Shown here piece after piece: positions 40,943-49,062 of a stretch of DNA of 64,000 nucleotides (position 1 is the stretch's first letter; each line of letters starts with the position of its first letter). A program made the position numbers and the translations under genes. The DNA comes from Rhodococcus sp. RD6.2. GTDB lineage: Bacteria > Actinomycetota > Actinomycetes > Mycobacteriales > Mycobacteriaceae. The stretch spans positions 214,571 to 278,570 of the forward strand of contig NZ_CVQP01000007.1 of assembly GCF_001040705.1 (NCBI RefSeq), read 5' to 3'. The notes under the pieces were generated by a model, which saw only the letters and a list, made by a program, of their open reading frames with translations, ran no database searches and had not been told where the DNA came from.

Positions 40943-43782
40943 CGGGTCGTCACCTGCCTTCCGGGCTCGGGGAGGTTCTCGACCTCGGCGTCGAGTCGGG
41001 CGCCCAGGCTGCGCAGGACGTCGAGCACCAGACCGACGACGATGAGATAGACGCCGAGGTCGAAGAACAGTGCGGTCACGAGTTTGATGTCGCCGAGCAG
41101 TGGCAGCGTCATCTCGATCGTCGCCGACGACAGCGCGGGGGCGCCGAGGAACACGGACGCCAGCGCGGTGCCCGCGGAGAAGATCAGGCCGAGTCCGAGG
41201 ATCTTGCCCGCGTCGATCGGGACCGTTTCGCCGAGTTCGTACCGGCCGCCCGCGAGGTAGCGGAGCACGAGCGCGAGTCCCGCCGTGAGGCCGCCGGCGA
41301 AGCCGCCGCCGGGAGCGTTGTGGCCGGAGAAGAAGAAGTACACCGACAGCACCATCATCGTCGGGAAGACCATTCGCGTGGTGACCTCGAGGATCAGCGA
41401 CCGGTGTCGGGGATCGATCAGGTCGCCGCCGAGGAGCCACGTGGTCTCCGGCGTCGGAGCGAAGGACGGAGCGTCCGCCACGCGGGGCGCGGTGCCGAAC
41501 CGTCGGGTGCGGAACACCAGGGACGCGACGCCGGTCGCGGCGACGAGCAGCACGGAGATCTCGCCGAGGGTGTCCCAGGCGCGGATGTCGACGAGCAGGA
41601 CGTTGACGACGTTCTTGCCGTTGCCGACGTGATAGGCGAGGTCGGGCATGTGCACCGAGATCGGTTCGGCGGAACGCGCACTGATGGCGAACGCGCCGAG
41701 CGCGGTCACGGCCGCGCCGACCGCGACGCCGAGCGCCGCACGCGCCGGCTTGAACCCGACGGACTGGCGTTCGTCGATCTCGGCGGGCAACTTGCGGAGC
41801 ACCAGCACGAAGATCACCAGGGTCAGCGTCTCGACCAGGAACTGCGTCAACGCGAGGTCGGGGGCGCCGTCGAGCGCGAAGATGACGCCGCAGCCGTAGC
41901 CGGTGACGCCGACGAGGATGACGGACGCGAGCCGGTTTCGCATGACGGTCGCCGCGAGTGCCGCGGAGATCATGATGAGCCCGACCGCGAACTGCACCGG
42001 CGACTCCCACACGTGCAGGGACACCGAGTTGTCGGTGCCGAGGAGCAGCAGGATCGTCGGCAGCAGGACGAGGGTGACGAGAATCGACGCCTGGGTCAGC
42101 GGCAGCGAACCGCGCTGCGTGGTGCCGGTGAGCCGGATCGACAGGGTGTCCATGCCGCGCAGCGTCGCGTCGTAGATGCGTTCCGCATTGCCCAGCAGGG
42201 GACGCTCGAACCGGAGTCGGCTGATCCGGCGGTGCGCGAGGTAGAGCGCGACGCCACCGACGATCACGAGCACGGTCAGCCACAGGGCCAGCCCGAACCC
42301 GTGCCACAGTCCGAGGTGGTAGCCCTGGGGTCCGGGGAGGGTGTCGGCGTAGGCGACGAGCAGGCTGTCGAGGACCGGCGAGATCAGGCCGGTGACCAGG
42401 CCCGCCGCAGACAGCAGGGCGGGAACCGCGAGGAACAGGGGCCCGGCCCGGTGCATGTTCTGCACGGGCGCGCTCGGCTCCGCGAGCTGCTTGCGAGCGA
42501 ACGCGCCCCACACGAACCGGATGCTGTAGGCGACGGTGAGGATCGAACCGAGGACGATGCCCGCGAGTACCAGGGCGCGGACTGTCGGGTTGAGCACCGA
42601 CGTGGTCGCGACGGCCTCGAGCGCGGCTTCCTTGCCGACGAACCCCAGGAACGGTGGAAGCCCCGCCATGCTCGCGGCCGCCCCGATGGCGACGACGCAC
42701 AGGACCGGTGCGGCGGGACCGAGGTGCGCCAGCTTGCGGATGTCGCGGGTGCCGGTCGTGTGGTCGATGATGCCGACCACCATGAACAGGCAGGCTTTGA
42801 ACATCGCATGCGCGACGACGAGGGTGATGCCCGCGAGCGCGGCGTCGCGGGAGCCGGTCCCGACGAGCACGGTCAGGAATCCGAGCTGACTGACCGTGCC
42901 GAACGCGAGGATCAACTTGAGGTCGAAGGCGCGCATCGCGCGCCAGCCGCCGAGAATCATGGTGCCGAGGCCGAGCGTCAGGACGGTGACGCGCCACGGA
43001 CCGGAATCGGCGAAGCCGGGTGCGAGGCGGGCGATGAGGTAGATACCCGCCTTGACCATCGCGGCGGCGTGCAGGTACGCGCTGACCGGAGTCGGGGCGG
43101 CCATCGCTCCGGGGAGCCAGAAGTGCATCGGGATGATCGCGGATTTCGAGAGTGCACCGGTCAACACCAGGACGACGCCGATCGCCGCGAGCACACCGTC
43201 CGGAGGGTTCTCCAGCAGCACGGACAGTTGGTAACTGCCGCCGACCTGCCCGAGGATGATGAACCCGACGAGCATCGCCAGGCCGCCCGCAGTGGTCACC
43301 AGCAGCGCCTGGGTGGCGGCGCGGCGACTCGACGCACGCTCGGCGTAGTGGCCGACGAGCAGGAATGACAGGACCGTCGTCAATTCCCAGAACGTGTAGA
43401 GGATGAGCATGTTGTCGCTGGTGACGAGCCCGAACATGGCTCCGGAGAAGGCGACCATCTCGGCGGCGAAGATGCCGAGGCGGGTGTCGCCGTCCTGGAA
43501 GTAGCGCGCGCAGTAGATCAGCACGAGGGTGCCGATGCCGAGGATCAACGCGGACATGATCGCGGCGAGGGAGTCGAACCGCATGTCGATGTTCATCGAC
43601 AGTCCGGGAGCCCAGGTGATGTGCAGCGACTGCTCGGTGTTCCAGTTCGCGATCACCCACACCAGGGACGCCGCGGGCACCAGCGACAGGGGGAGAAAAG
43701 CGTTGCGCCCCATTGTTCGCACGACGGCAGGCGCCAGAACGGCGGCGAATGCGTGGGCGAACAATATTGCGAGCAAGGGCAC
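40939..43782 (-). CDS. mnhA: Fused Na+/H+ antiporter subunits A and B
   Basis: The 947-residue protein joins a MnhA part (NuoL-like, about residues 1-770) to a MnhB domain (about 790-930). MnhA motifs: LVTSDNMLILYTFWELTTVL, KSAIIPMHFWLPGAMAAPTP, YLHAAAMVKAGIYLIARL and MAGLPPFLGFVGKEAALEA. MnhB motif: MVLSVYFFFSGHNAPGGGFA. No separate mnhB gene exists in the operon. The Mrp complex exports Na+ in exchange for protons and supports alkali and salt tolerance. The GTG at 43782 begins the operon mnhA-C-D-E-F-G; TATAGA at 43807-43812 (minus strand) is a possible -10 box. Confidence 0.94.
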   Translation of the reverse strand: MPLLAILFAHAFAAVLAPAVVRTMGRNAFLPLSLVPAASLVWVIANWNTEQSLHITWAPGLSMNIDMRFDSLAAIMSALILGIGTLVLIYCARYFQDGDTRLGIFAAEMVAFSGAMFGLVTSDNMLILYTFWELTTVLSFLLVGHYAERASSRRAATQALLVTTAGGLAMLVGFIILGQVGGSYQLSVLLENPPDGVLAAIGVVLVLTGALSKSAIIPMHFWLPGAMAAPTPVSAYLHAAAMVKAGIYLIARLAPGFADSGPWRVTVLTLGLGTMILGGWRAMRAFDLKLILAFGTVSQLGFLTVLVGTGSRDAALAGITLVVAHAMFKACLFMVVGIIDHTTGTRDIRKLAHLGPAAPVLCVVAIGAAASMAGLPPFLGFVGKEAALEAVATTSVLNPTVRALVLAGIVLGSILTVAYSIRFVWGAFARKQLAEPSAPVQNMHRAGPLFLAVPALLSAAGLVTGLISPVLDSLLVAYADTLPGPQGYHLGLWHGFGLALWLTVLVIVGGVALYLAHRRISRLRFERPLLGNAERIYDATLRGMDTLSIRLTGTTQRGSLPLTQASILVTLVLLPTILLLLGTDNSVSLHVWESPVQFAVGLIMISAALAATVMRNRLASVILVGVTGYGCGVIFALDGAPDLALTQFLVETLTLVIFVLVLRKLPAEIDERQSVGFKPARAALGVAVGAAVTALGAFAISARSAEPISVHMPDLAYHVGNGKNVVNVLLVDIRAWDTLGEISVLLVAATGVASLVFRTRRFGTAPRVADAPSFAPTPETTWLLGGDLIDPRHRSLILEVTTRMVFPTMMVLSVYFFFSGHNAPGGGFAGGLTAGLALVLRYLAGGRYELGETVPIDAGKILGLGLIFSAGTALASVFLGAPALSSATIEMTLPLLGDIKLVTALFFDLGVYLIVVGLVLDVLRSLGARLDAEVENLPEPGRQVTTR

Positions 43783-43944
43783 TCCGTCGGTGTCGAGGGC
43801 GGGGTGTCTATACGCCCTGGAGTATCCGGACGCCTGGTGTCCAGTTTAGGGGATACGAACATTCCCCCCGCAGGCGGCTCTGCCGCTCCCGCGCGCATTC
43901 GGGGTGTCCGGACCCTGAAACCGCTCGCGAGCGCCGCAGGCGCT

Positions 43945-43950
43945 TACCCT
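43945..43950 (+). promoter_or_regulatory. -10 box for the NUDIX gene (leaderless)
   Basis: TACCCT ends 6 nt before the ATG at 43957. Confidence 0.4.
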
Positions 43951-43956
43951 TGGGGA

Positions 43957-44364
43957 ATGCCCGATATCAGGACCGTCGCACTCGCCCACGTGCGCGACCG
44001 CCGGATGCTGCAGGCACGGTCTGTCGGCAAGACCGCCTTCTACATGGCGGGCGGCAAGATCGACCCCGGGGAGACGCCGGAACAGGCTCTGCACAGGGAG
44101 ATTCGCGAAGAACTCGACGCAGGAATCGTCGACGGCACCCTCGAACGGCTCGGGGTGTTCGAAGCCGAGGCGTTCGGTCATCCACCAGGAACCCGACTGC
44201 ACATGACCTGCTACCTCGCGACGCTGACCGCCGAGCCCGTCGCGACGAGCGAGATCGCGGAACTGCGCTACTTCACCGTCGACGAGTACGCGGCGATGCC
44301 GGAGTCCGCTCCCGGCTCCCGGCTGGTGTTCGAGCACCTCCGTTCGCTCGGCCTGGTGGACTGA
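43957..44364 (+). CDS. NUDIX hydrolase
   Basis: The 135-residue protein has the NUDIX box GGKIDPGETPEQALHREIRE followed by ELDAG, so the last canonical Gly position is shifted to Asp-Ala-Gly, as in some mycobacterial NUDIX enzymes. MAGGKIDPGE supplies the conserved Gly, and REIREE the metal-binding glutamates. The substrate is unknown, most likely a nucleoside diphosphate derivative. The ASCH-domain gene follows after 7 nt, suggesting co-transcription. Divergent from the mnh operon. Confidence 0.88.
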   Translation: MPDIRTVALAHVRDRRMLQARSVGKTAFYMAGGKIDPGETPEQALHREIREELDAGIVDGTLERLGVFEAEAFGHPPGTRLHMTCYLATLTAEPVATSEIAELRYFTVDEYAAMPESAPGSRLVFEHLRSLGLVD

Positions 44365-44371
44365 GCCGACG

Positions 44372-44956
44372 GTGATCTTCACGGCGGACGCACTCGCAGG
44401 CATCGTCGCCGGGACCGTGAGGCTCGCGTTCCGGAGATGGGACCGCCCCCGGGTGCGCGCGGGCAGCAGCCAGCGGACCGCCGTCGGGGTGATCGCGTTC
44501 GACTCCGTGGACGAGGTCGCGCCGAACGAGGTGACGGATGCCGACGCGCACGCGGCCGGCTTCGCGTCTGCCGACGTCCTCCTCGCGTTCGTCGACAAGA
44601 AGGCGCACGGTCCGATCCTCTACCGGATCGCGCTGCGGTCGGGCGGCCCCGACCCCCGTGCGGTGCTGCGGGAGAACGCCGACCTCTCGGACGCCGACGT
44701 CGTCGCGCTGCGCCGCAGGCTGGCGCGGATGGATGCCAACGGACCGTGGACCCAGGCGACGCTGCGACTGATCGGGGAGCGGCCGGCCGTGGTCTCGACC
44801 GAGCTCGCACCGGTCGTCGGGATGGATCGGCCGACGTTCAAACAGAAGGTGCGCCGCCTCAAGGAACTCGGGCTGACCGAAAGCCTCGACGTCGGATATC
44901 GGCTCAGTCCGCGCGGGCGGGCACTGCTGGATCGGCTTACTCGGTCAACCGAATGA
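44372..44956 (+). CDS. ASCH-domain protein with C-terminal winged-helix segment
   Basis: The 194-residue protein begins with an ASCH/PUA-like domain (about residues 1-100): MIFTADALAGIVAGTVRLAF, VRAGSSQRTAVGVIAFDSVD, TDADAHAAGFASADVLLAFV and PILYRIALRSGGPDP. The last ~80 residues look like a winged helix (MDANGPWTQATLRLIGERPA, RPTFKQKVRRLKELGLTESL, GYRLSPRGRALLDRL). ASCH domains bind RNA or act on modified nucleosides. An RNA/DNA-related role is inferred. The GTG at 44372 follows the NUDIX stop by 7 nt; the stop overlaps the next start (ATGA). Confidence 0.7.
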   Translation: MIFTADALAGIVAGTVRLAFRRWDRPRVRAGSSQRTAVGVIAFDSVDEVAPNEVTDADAHAAGFASADVLLAFVDKKAHGPILYRIALRSGGPDPRAVLRENADLSDADVVALRRRLARMDANGPWTQATLRLIGERPAVVSTELAPVVGMDRPTFKQKVRRLKELGLTESLDVGYRLSPRGRALLDRLTRSTE

Positions 44957-46614
44957 AACTCGACCGGAACAGGCCCGGACGTGTTTTCCGAGGGCTAGGT
45001 TCGGAGGTCATGGACCCCAGTGGTGTGTCGAGACGTGACGTACTCCGCGGAGCAGCGGTCGGACTCGGCGCCGCCGCAATCGGTTCGCTCGGCGTGGGAA
45101 GGGCGGCGGGGTCCGCCCCGGGACGCACCGCTCTCGTCATCGGCAGCGGATTCGGCGGCGCCGTCGCCGCGTTGCGACTCGGGCTGGCCGGATTCGAGAC
45201 GACGGTCCTCGAGCGAGGGCGGCGGTGGCCGATCGACCCGTCCGGCAACACCTTCGCCACTTTCGACAACCCCGATGGCCGGGCGGCGTGGTTCTCGACG
45301 AAGCCGCCGATCAACCCGCTGACGCAGTTCCAGCAGATCCCGCTGTACGCGGGCGTGGTCGAGGAGATCAAGGGCAACGGCATCAACGCGCTCTACGGCG
45401 CCGGTGTCGGCGGCGGATCGCTGGTGTTCGGCGCCTACTCGGTGCAGCCGCGTCGCCGCGACTTCGAGCAGATCTTCCCGCAGTCCCTCGACTACGGCGA
45501 ACTCGATCGCCTCTACTTCCCTCGGGCCAAGGCCGAACTCGGCACGTCGCCGCTGCCCGCCGACCTGCTGGCCCGGCCCGAGTACGTGGGCGCGCGGTCG
45601 TGGCTGGCGGACATCGCCGACTACGGCGGCACCCCGACGTTCCACGATTTCTGCGTCGACTGGGATCTCGTGCGCGCCGAGTTCGAGGGCCGCCTGCGCC
45701 CGTCGATCTCAGTGGCGGAGGGGCCGTACGGCATCAACTCCGGCGCGAAGAACAGCGTCGACCACAACTATCTGCCTCGCGCCGAGGCCACCGGCAACGT
45801 CACGGTCCTGCCCCTGCACGAGGCGATTGGAATTCGTGAGCTCGGCAACCGGTTCGAGATCACGGCGCGGCAGATCGACGAGCACGGAAGGGAACTCGGG
45901 ACGCGCACCTTCGTCGTGGACCATCTGTTCCTGGCTGCCGGTTCGTATCACTCCACCGAACTGCTCGTCACCGCGCGCGCCACGGGAACGCTGCAGAGGC
46001 TGAGTCCCGAGGTCGGGCAGGGCTACGGCAACAATGGCGACTTCATCACCTCCCGCGTGATGAACCGCCGCGAGTACGGGTCGAAGCAGCCCGGCCCCGG
46101 CGTGGCATTGCTCTACGACGACGAGGACCCGGACGGCTCGGTGTCGATGTCGTGGCAGGCAGCGCCGTTCCCGGAGATCGCGGGCGGGCACACCAGCACG
46201 AACCTGATCCAGGCGATCACGCACGAGCGCGGGTCCATCGACTGGAACCCCGCGACGGGCCGCGTCGAACTGAACTACCCGTACGCGGAGGGTGCGAACG
46301 ACCTCGACATCCGGGCCGCGCGGTTCGCGGGACGCTTCCACGAGCGGGCCGACACCCGCCACGGATACCCCGCGAACGGCATCCCCGTGTACTCGCGTGC
46401 GGTCGGATTCGGCAGCGCTGCAACGTATCACGGACTCGGTGGCGTCGTGATGGGCAAGGCCGCCACGGACGATGGTCGGGTGCACGGTTACGACAACCTG
46501 TACGTCGTCGACGGTGCACTGATCCCCGGCGCGGTCGGACTGGTGAACCCGTCCCTGACGATCACCGCGATCGCCGAGCGGTGCATGGACCGGTTCGTCG
46601 CGCGGAACGGCTGA
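44953..46614 (+). CDS. GMC-type flavoprotein, cholesterol-oxidase-like, Tat-exported
   Basis: The 553-residue protein has a twin-arginine signal SRRDVLRGAAVGLGAAAIG, an FAD-binding GXGXXG motif VIGSGFGGAVAALRLGLAG, GAGVGGGSLVFGAYSVQPRR, and the C-terminal active-site segments YHGLGGVVMGKA (His) and LVNPSLTITAIAER (Asn). The order matches Streptomyces ChoA as I remember it. The residue matching its catalytic Glu361 reads as Gln in SWQAAPFPEI, by hand alignment. Sterol or another hydrophobic alcohol is the likely substrate, but the isomerase step may be weak or absent. The ATG at 44953 overlaps the ASCH stop; 45010 is an alternative start. Confidence 0.83.
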   Translation: MKLDRNRPGRVFRGLGSEVMDPSGVSRRDVLRGAAVGLGAAAIGSLGVGRAAGSAPGRTALVIGSGFGGAVAALRLGLAGFETTVLERGRRWPIDPSGNTFATFDNPDGRAAWFSTKPPINPLTQFQQIPLYAGVVEEIKGNGINALYGAGVGGGSLVFGAYSVQPRRRDFEQIFPQSLDYGELDRLYFPRAKAELGTSPLPADLLARPEYVGARSWLADIADYGGTPTFHDFCVDWDLVRAEFEGRLRPSISVAEGPYGINSGAKNSVDHNYLPRAEATGNVTVLPLHEAIGIRELGNRFEITARQIDEHGRELGTRTFVVDHLFLAAGSYHSTELLVTARATGTLQRLSPEVGQGYGNNGDFITSRVMNRREYGSKQPGPGVALLYDDEDPDGSVSMSWQAAPFPEIAGGHTSTNLIQAITHERGSIDWNPATGRVELNYPYAEGANDLDIRAARFAGRFHERADTRHGYPANGIPVYSRAVGFGSAATYHGLGGVVMGKAATDDGRVHGYDNLYVVDGALIPGAVGLVNPSLTITAIAERCMDRFVARNG

Positions 46615-46665
46615 CGCCTGTGAGTCCTTTCGGCCAGTAGCGGGGGCCGAAAGGACTCACAGGCG
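46615..46665. terminator. Bidirectional terminator with a 21-bp perfect stem
   Basis: Arms 46615-46635 and 46645-46665 are exact complements (core TGTGAGTCCTTTCGGCC) with a 9-nt loop. The first arm begins at the base after the GMC oxidase stop codon. The MFS gene ends 15 bp further on the opposite strand. Confidence 0.9.
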
Positions 46666-46679
46666 GCGCTGTCGCTCGC

Positions 46680-48173
46680 TCAGTGGGCAGTGACCAGGAC
46701 GTCACTGTCCTCGGCGGGCAGTGTGCCGCCGGGGAGCAGGAACGCCGAGATGACCGCGCCGCCGACGAAGATCGCGGCCGCCCACCAGAAGGTGGTGGTG
46801 TAGCTCTCGGCGGCGGCGAGTGCCTTCGTCTGCGCGTCCGGGGTCCGGCCCGCCATGAAGTCGGCGGCCGCCGTCGCTGCGACTGTGCTGAGCAGGGCGG
46901 TGCCGATGGAGCCGCCGACCTGCTGCATGGTGTTCACCGTCGCCGAGGCGACTCCGGCGTCCTCGGGTTGCACGCCGGTCACCGCGCCCTGCATGCCGGG
47001 CGCGAAGACCATGCCCATGCCGATGCCGAGCAGGACCAGTCCCGGCAGGATGTGTGCGGCGTAGCCGCTGTCCACCTGAAGCTGCGCGAGGTAGGCGAGG
47101 CCCGCCGCGCCGAGTGCGAGGCCACCGACCATCAGCGGACGGGGACCGACCCGCGGCAGCAGCACGCCGGTCGCCGTGGTCGCCGAGACGACCATGCCCG
47201 CGACCATCGGCAGGAACGCGACGCCGGTGACGATCGGCGAGTACATCAGCGTCGTCTGCATGTAGAAGGTCAGGAACAGGAAGACCGCGAACATGCCGGA
47301 GCCGGTGAGGAACATCGCCAGGTACGCCCCGCCGCGGGTGCGGTCGAGAACGATGCGCAGTGGCAGCAGCGGATGCGAGACCCTCGTCTCGATCACCACG
47401 AAGGCACCGAGCAGGACGGCGCCACCGACGAGCCAGGCGATGGTCGCGGGGTTCGACCAGCCGTGCGACTCGGCATGCGAGAAGCCGTAGACGATGCCGA
47501 ACAGTGCCGCGGACACGGTCACCGTGCCCGGAATGTCCAGGCGCGGGCGGTGTTCCGCGCGGTGCGGTGCCATCATCGTCAGTGCACCGACGAGCGCGAC
47601 GGCGGCAAAGATCAGGTTGACGTAGAGGCTCCACCGCCACGACGTCCACTCGGTGAGTGCACCGCCGAGCAGCAGGCCGATGGCGCCGCCCGCTCCCGCG
47701 ACCGCGCCGAAGATGCCGAATGCCTTGGCCCGTTCTCCGGGTTCGGTGAACGTGGTGGCGAGCAGGGACAGTGCGGCGGGCGCGAGCAGGGCGGCGAACA
47801 CGCCCTGGCCGGCGCGGGCGGCGACGAGCATGCCGAAGTTGACTGCGGCGCCGCCGACCGCGGACATCACGGCAAACCCGACCAGGCCGATGACGAAGGT
47901 GTTCCGTCGGCCGAACAGGTCGCTGAGCCGGCCGCCGAGCAGCAGCAGGCTGCCGAAGGCGAGGGCGTAGGCGGTGACCACCCACTGGCGGTCGGCGTCG
48001 GAGAACTCGAGTGCCTGCTGCGCGGCGGGGAGTGCGATGTTCACGATGGTCGCGTCGAGCACGACCATGAGCTGGGCCAGGGCGATGACTGCGAGGACGA
48101 GCCAGCGCAGTCGGTGCTCTCTTTCGGCCGAGTCCGGACCGGCGTCGGGCCGGTCGAGTGTGGTGGTGGTCAT
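46680..48173 (-). CDS. MFS drug exporter, DHA2 (EmrB/QacA) family
   Basis: The 497-residue protein has 14 predicted membrane helices. Family motifs: LDATIVNIALPAAQQAL in the first helix (motif D1), LGGRLSDLFGRRNTFVIGL (motif A), RAGQGVFAALLAPAALSLL (motif B) and GAVAGAGGAIGLLLGGALTE (motif C). Proton-driven export of drugs or toxic metabolites is expected. ATG 48173 has GAGGGGG 7 nt upstream. It is divergent from a TetR gene, with two near-identical operator sequences between them, so it should be repressed by that TetR and induced by its ligand. Confidence 0.93.
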   Translation of the reverse strand: MTTTTLDRPDAGPDSAEREHRLRWLVLAVIALAQLMVVLDATIVNIALPAAQQALEFSDADRQWVVTAYALAFGSLLLLGGRLSDLFGRRNTFVIGLVGFAVMSAVGGAAVNFGMLVAARAGQGVFAALLAPAALSLLATTFTEPGERAKAFGIFGAVAGAGGAIGLLLGGALTEWTSWRWSLYVNLIFAAVALVGALTMMAPHRAEHRPRLDIPGTVTVSAALFGIVYGFSHAESHGWSNPATIAWLVGGAVLLGAFVVIETRVSHPLLPLRIVLDRTRGGAYLAMFLTGSGMFAVFLFLTFYMQTTLMYSPIVTGVAFLPMVAGMVVSATTATGVLLPRVGPRPLMVGGLALGAAGLAYLAQLQVDSGYAAHILPGLVLLGIGMGMVFAPGMQGAVTGVQPEDAGVASATVNTMQQVGGSIGTALLSTVAATAAADFMAGRTPDAQTKALAAAESYTTTFWWAAAIFVGGAVISAFLLPGGTLPAEDSDVLVTAH

Positions 48174-48220
48174 GGAACTGCCCCCTCGGTGTGACATGAC
48201 GTGACGGGCTTCGCAAGAAA

Positions 48221-48280
48221 TGGAGGAGTAAACTCCACTTAGGAAACCGTACGCCCATGTGGAGGAGTTGTCTCCACTTA
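48221..48280. promoter_or_regulatory. Two near-identical TetR operators
   Basis: TGGAGGAG-N5-CTCCACTTA occurs at 48221-48241 and 48260-48280, 39 bp apart start to start. They differ only in the central bases (TAAA and TTGT). Each is an imperfect palindrome TGGAG/CTCCA. Position between the divergent exporter and tetR genes indicates binding of this regulator. Confidence 0.75.
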
Positions 48281-48358
48281 ATTTCGCGCTTGGGGTGGGT
48301 TCTGTCCGGGTTTGTCCGATTCCCGGTCCGAATTCGCCGCGAAACCGGAGATGACAAG

Positions 48359-49027
48359 ATGAGATTCGTGAGCACTGTCACAGGAGGGCGTCCGCTGCGC
48401 GCCGACGCCGAGCGCAATCGCCGCAAGATCCTCGACGCCGCGGCCGAACTGTTCGCGCTACGCGGCATCGACATCACCCTCGACGACGTCGCCAAACACG
48501 CGAAGGTCGGCGTGGGCACCGTCTACCGGCGTTTCAGCTGCAAGCAGGAACTCGTCGACGGTGTCTTCGAACAACACATGGCCGACATGGCCGCGGGCGC
48601 GAGCGACGCGCTGAAAGTCGACGACGCGTGGCGGGGCCTGGCAAACTTCCTCGCGTTCACGTGCGAGCAGATGTCCGCCAACCGTGGCATGGGCGAGGTG
48701 TTCTTCAGCTGCGACGAGGGCCGCGAGCAGATCGCGTGCGCCCGCGAACGCGTCGCCCCGCTCGTCGAGCAACTCATCACCCGAGCCAGAGACGCAGGCG
48801 CCCTGCGCCCCGACGTCACCGCCAACGACCTGCTCACCGTCGCCAAGATGGTCGGCGCCGTCATCGACTTCGCCGGACCTGTCGCCCCCGACGCGTGGCG
48901 CCGTTACCTCGGCATCGCCCTCGACGGCCTGCGCTCCGAGGGCGCCGCTCGCACACCCCTGACCGAGCCCCCGCTGACAGACGAGCAGGTCGAGGCGGCC
49001 AAGGTCGCGGCAGCCGCGCGCGGCTAG
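48359..49027 (+). CDS. TetR-family regulator of the MFS exporter
   Basis: The 222-residue protein has an N-terminal helix-turn-helix (about residues 15-60: RKILDAAAELFALRGIDITL and HAKVGVGTVYRRFSCKQEL) and a C-terminal domain of SMCT/TetR_C type with GLANFLAFTCEQMSANRGMG. Its Cys residues (Cys near residue 61 in FSCKQ and several later) could matter for ligand or redox sensing. GGAG 8 nt before the ATG at 48359 supports this start. Divergent from the exporter gene and the twin operators. Confidence 0.9.
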   Translation: MRFVSTVTGGRPLRADAERNRRKILDAAAELFALRGIDITLDDVAKHAKVGVGTVYRRFSCKQELVDGVFEQHMADMAAGASDALKVDDAWRGLANFLAFTCEQMSANRGMGEVFFSCDEGREQIACARERVAPLVEQLITRARDAGALRPDVTANDLLTVAKMVGAVIDFAGPVAPDAWRRYLGIALDGLRSEGAARTPLTEPPLTDEQVEAAKVAAAARG

Positions 49028-49062
49028 GACTGCACAGCCGTGCGGCTGGGACTGCCGGAGAC

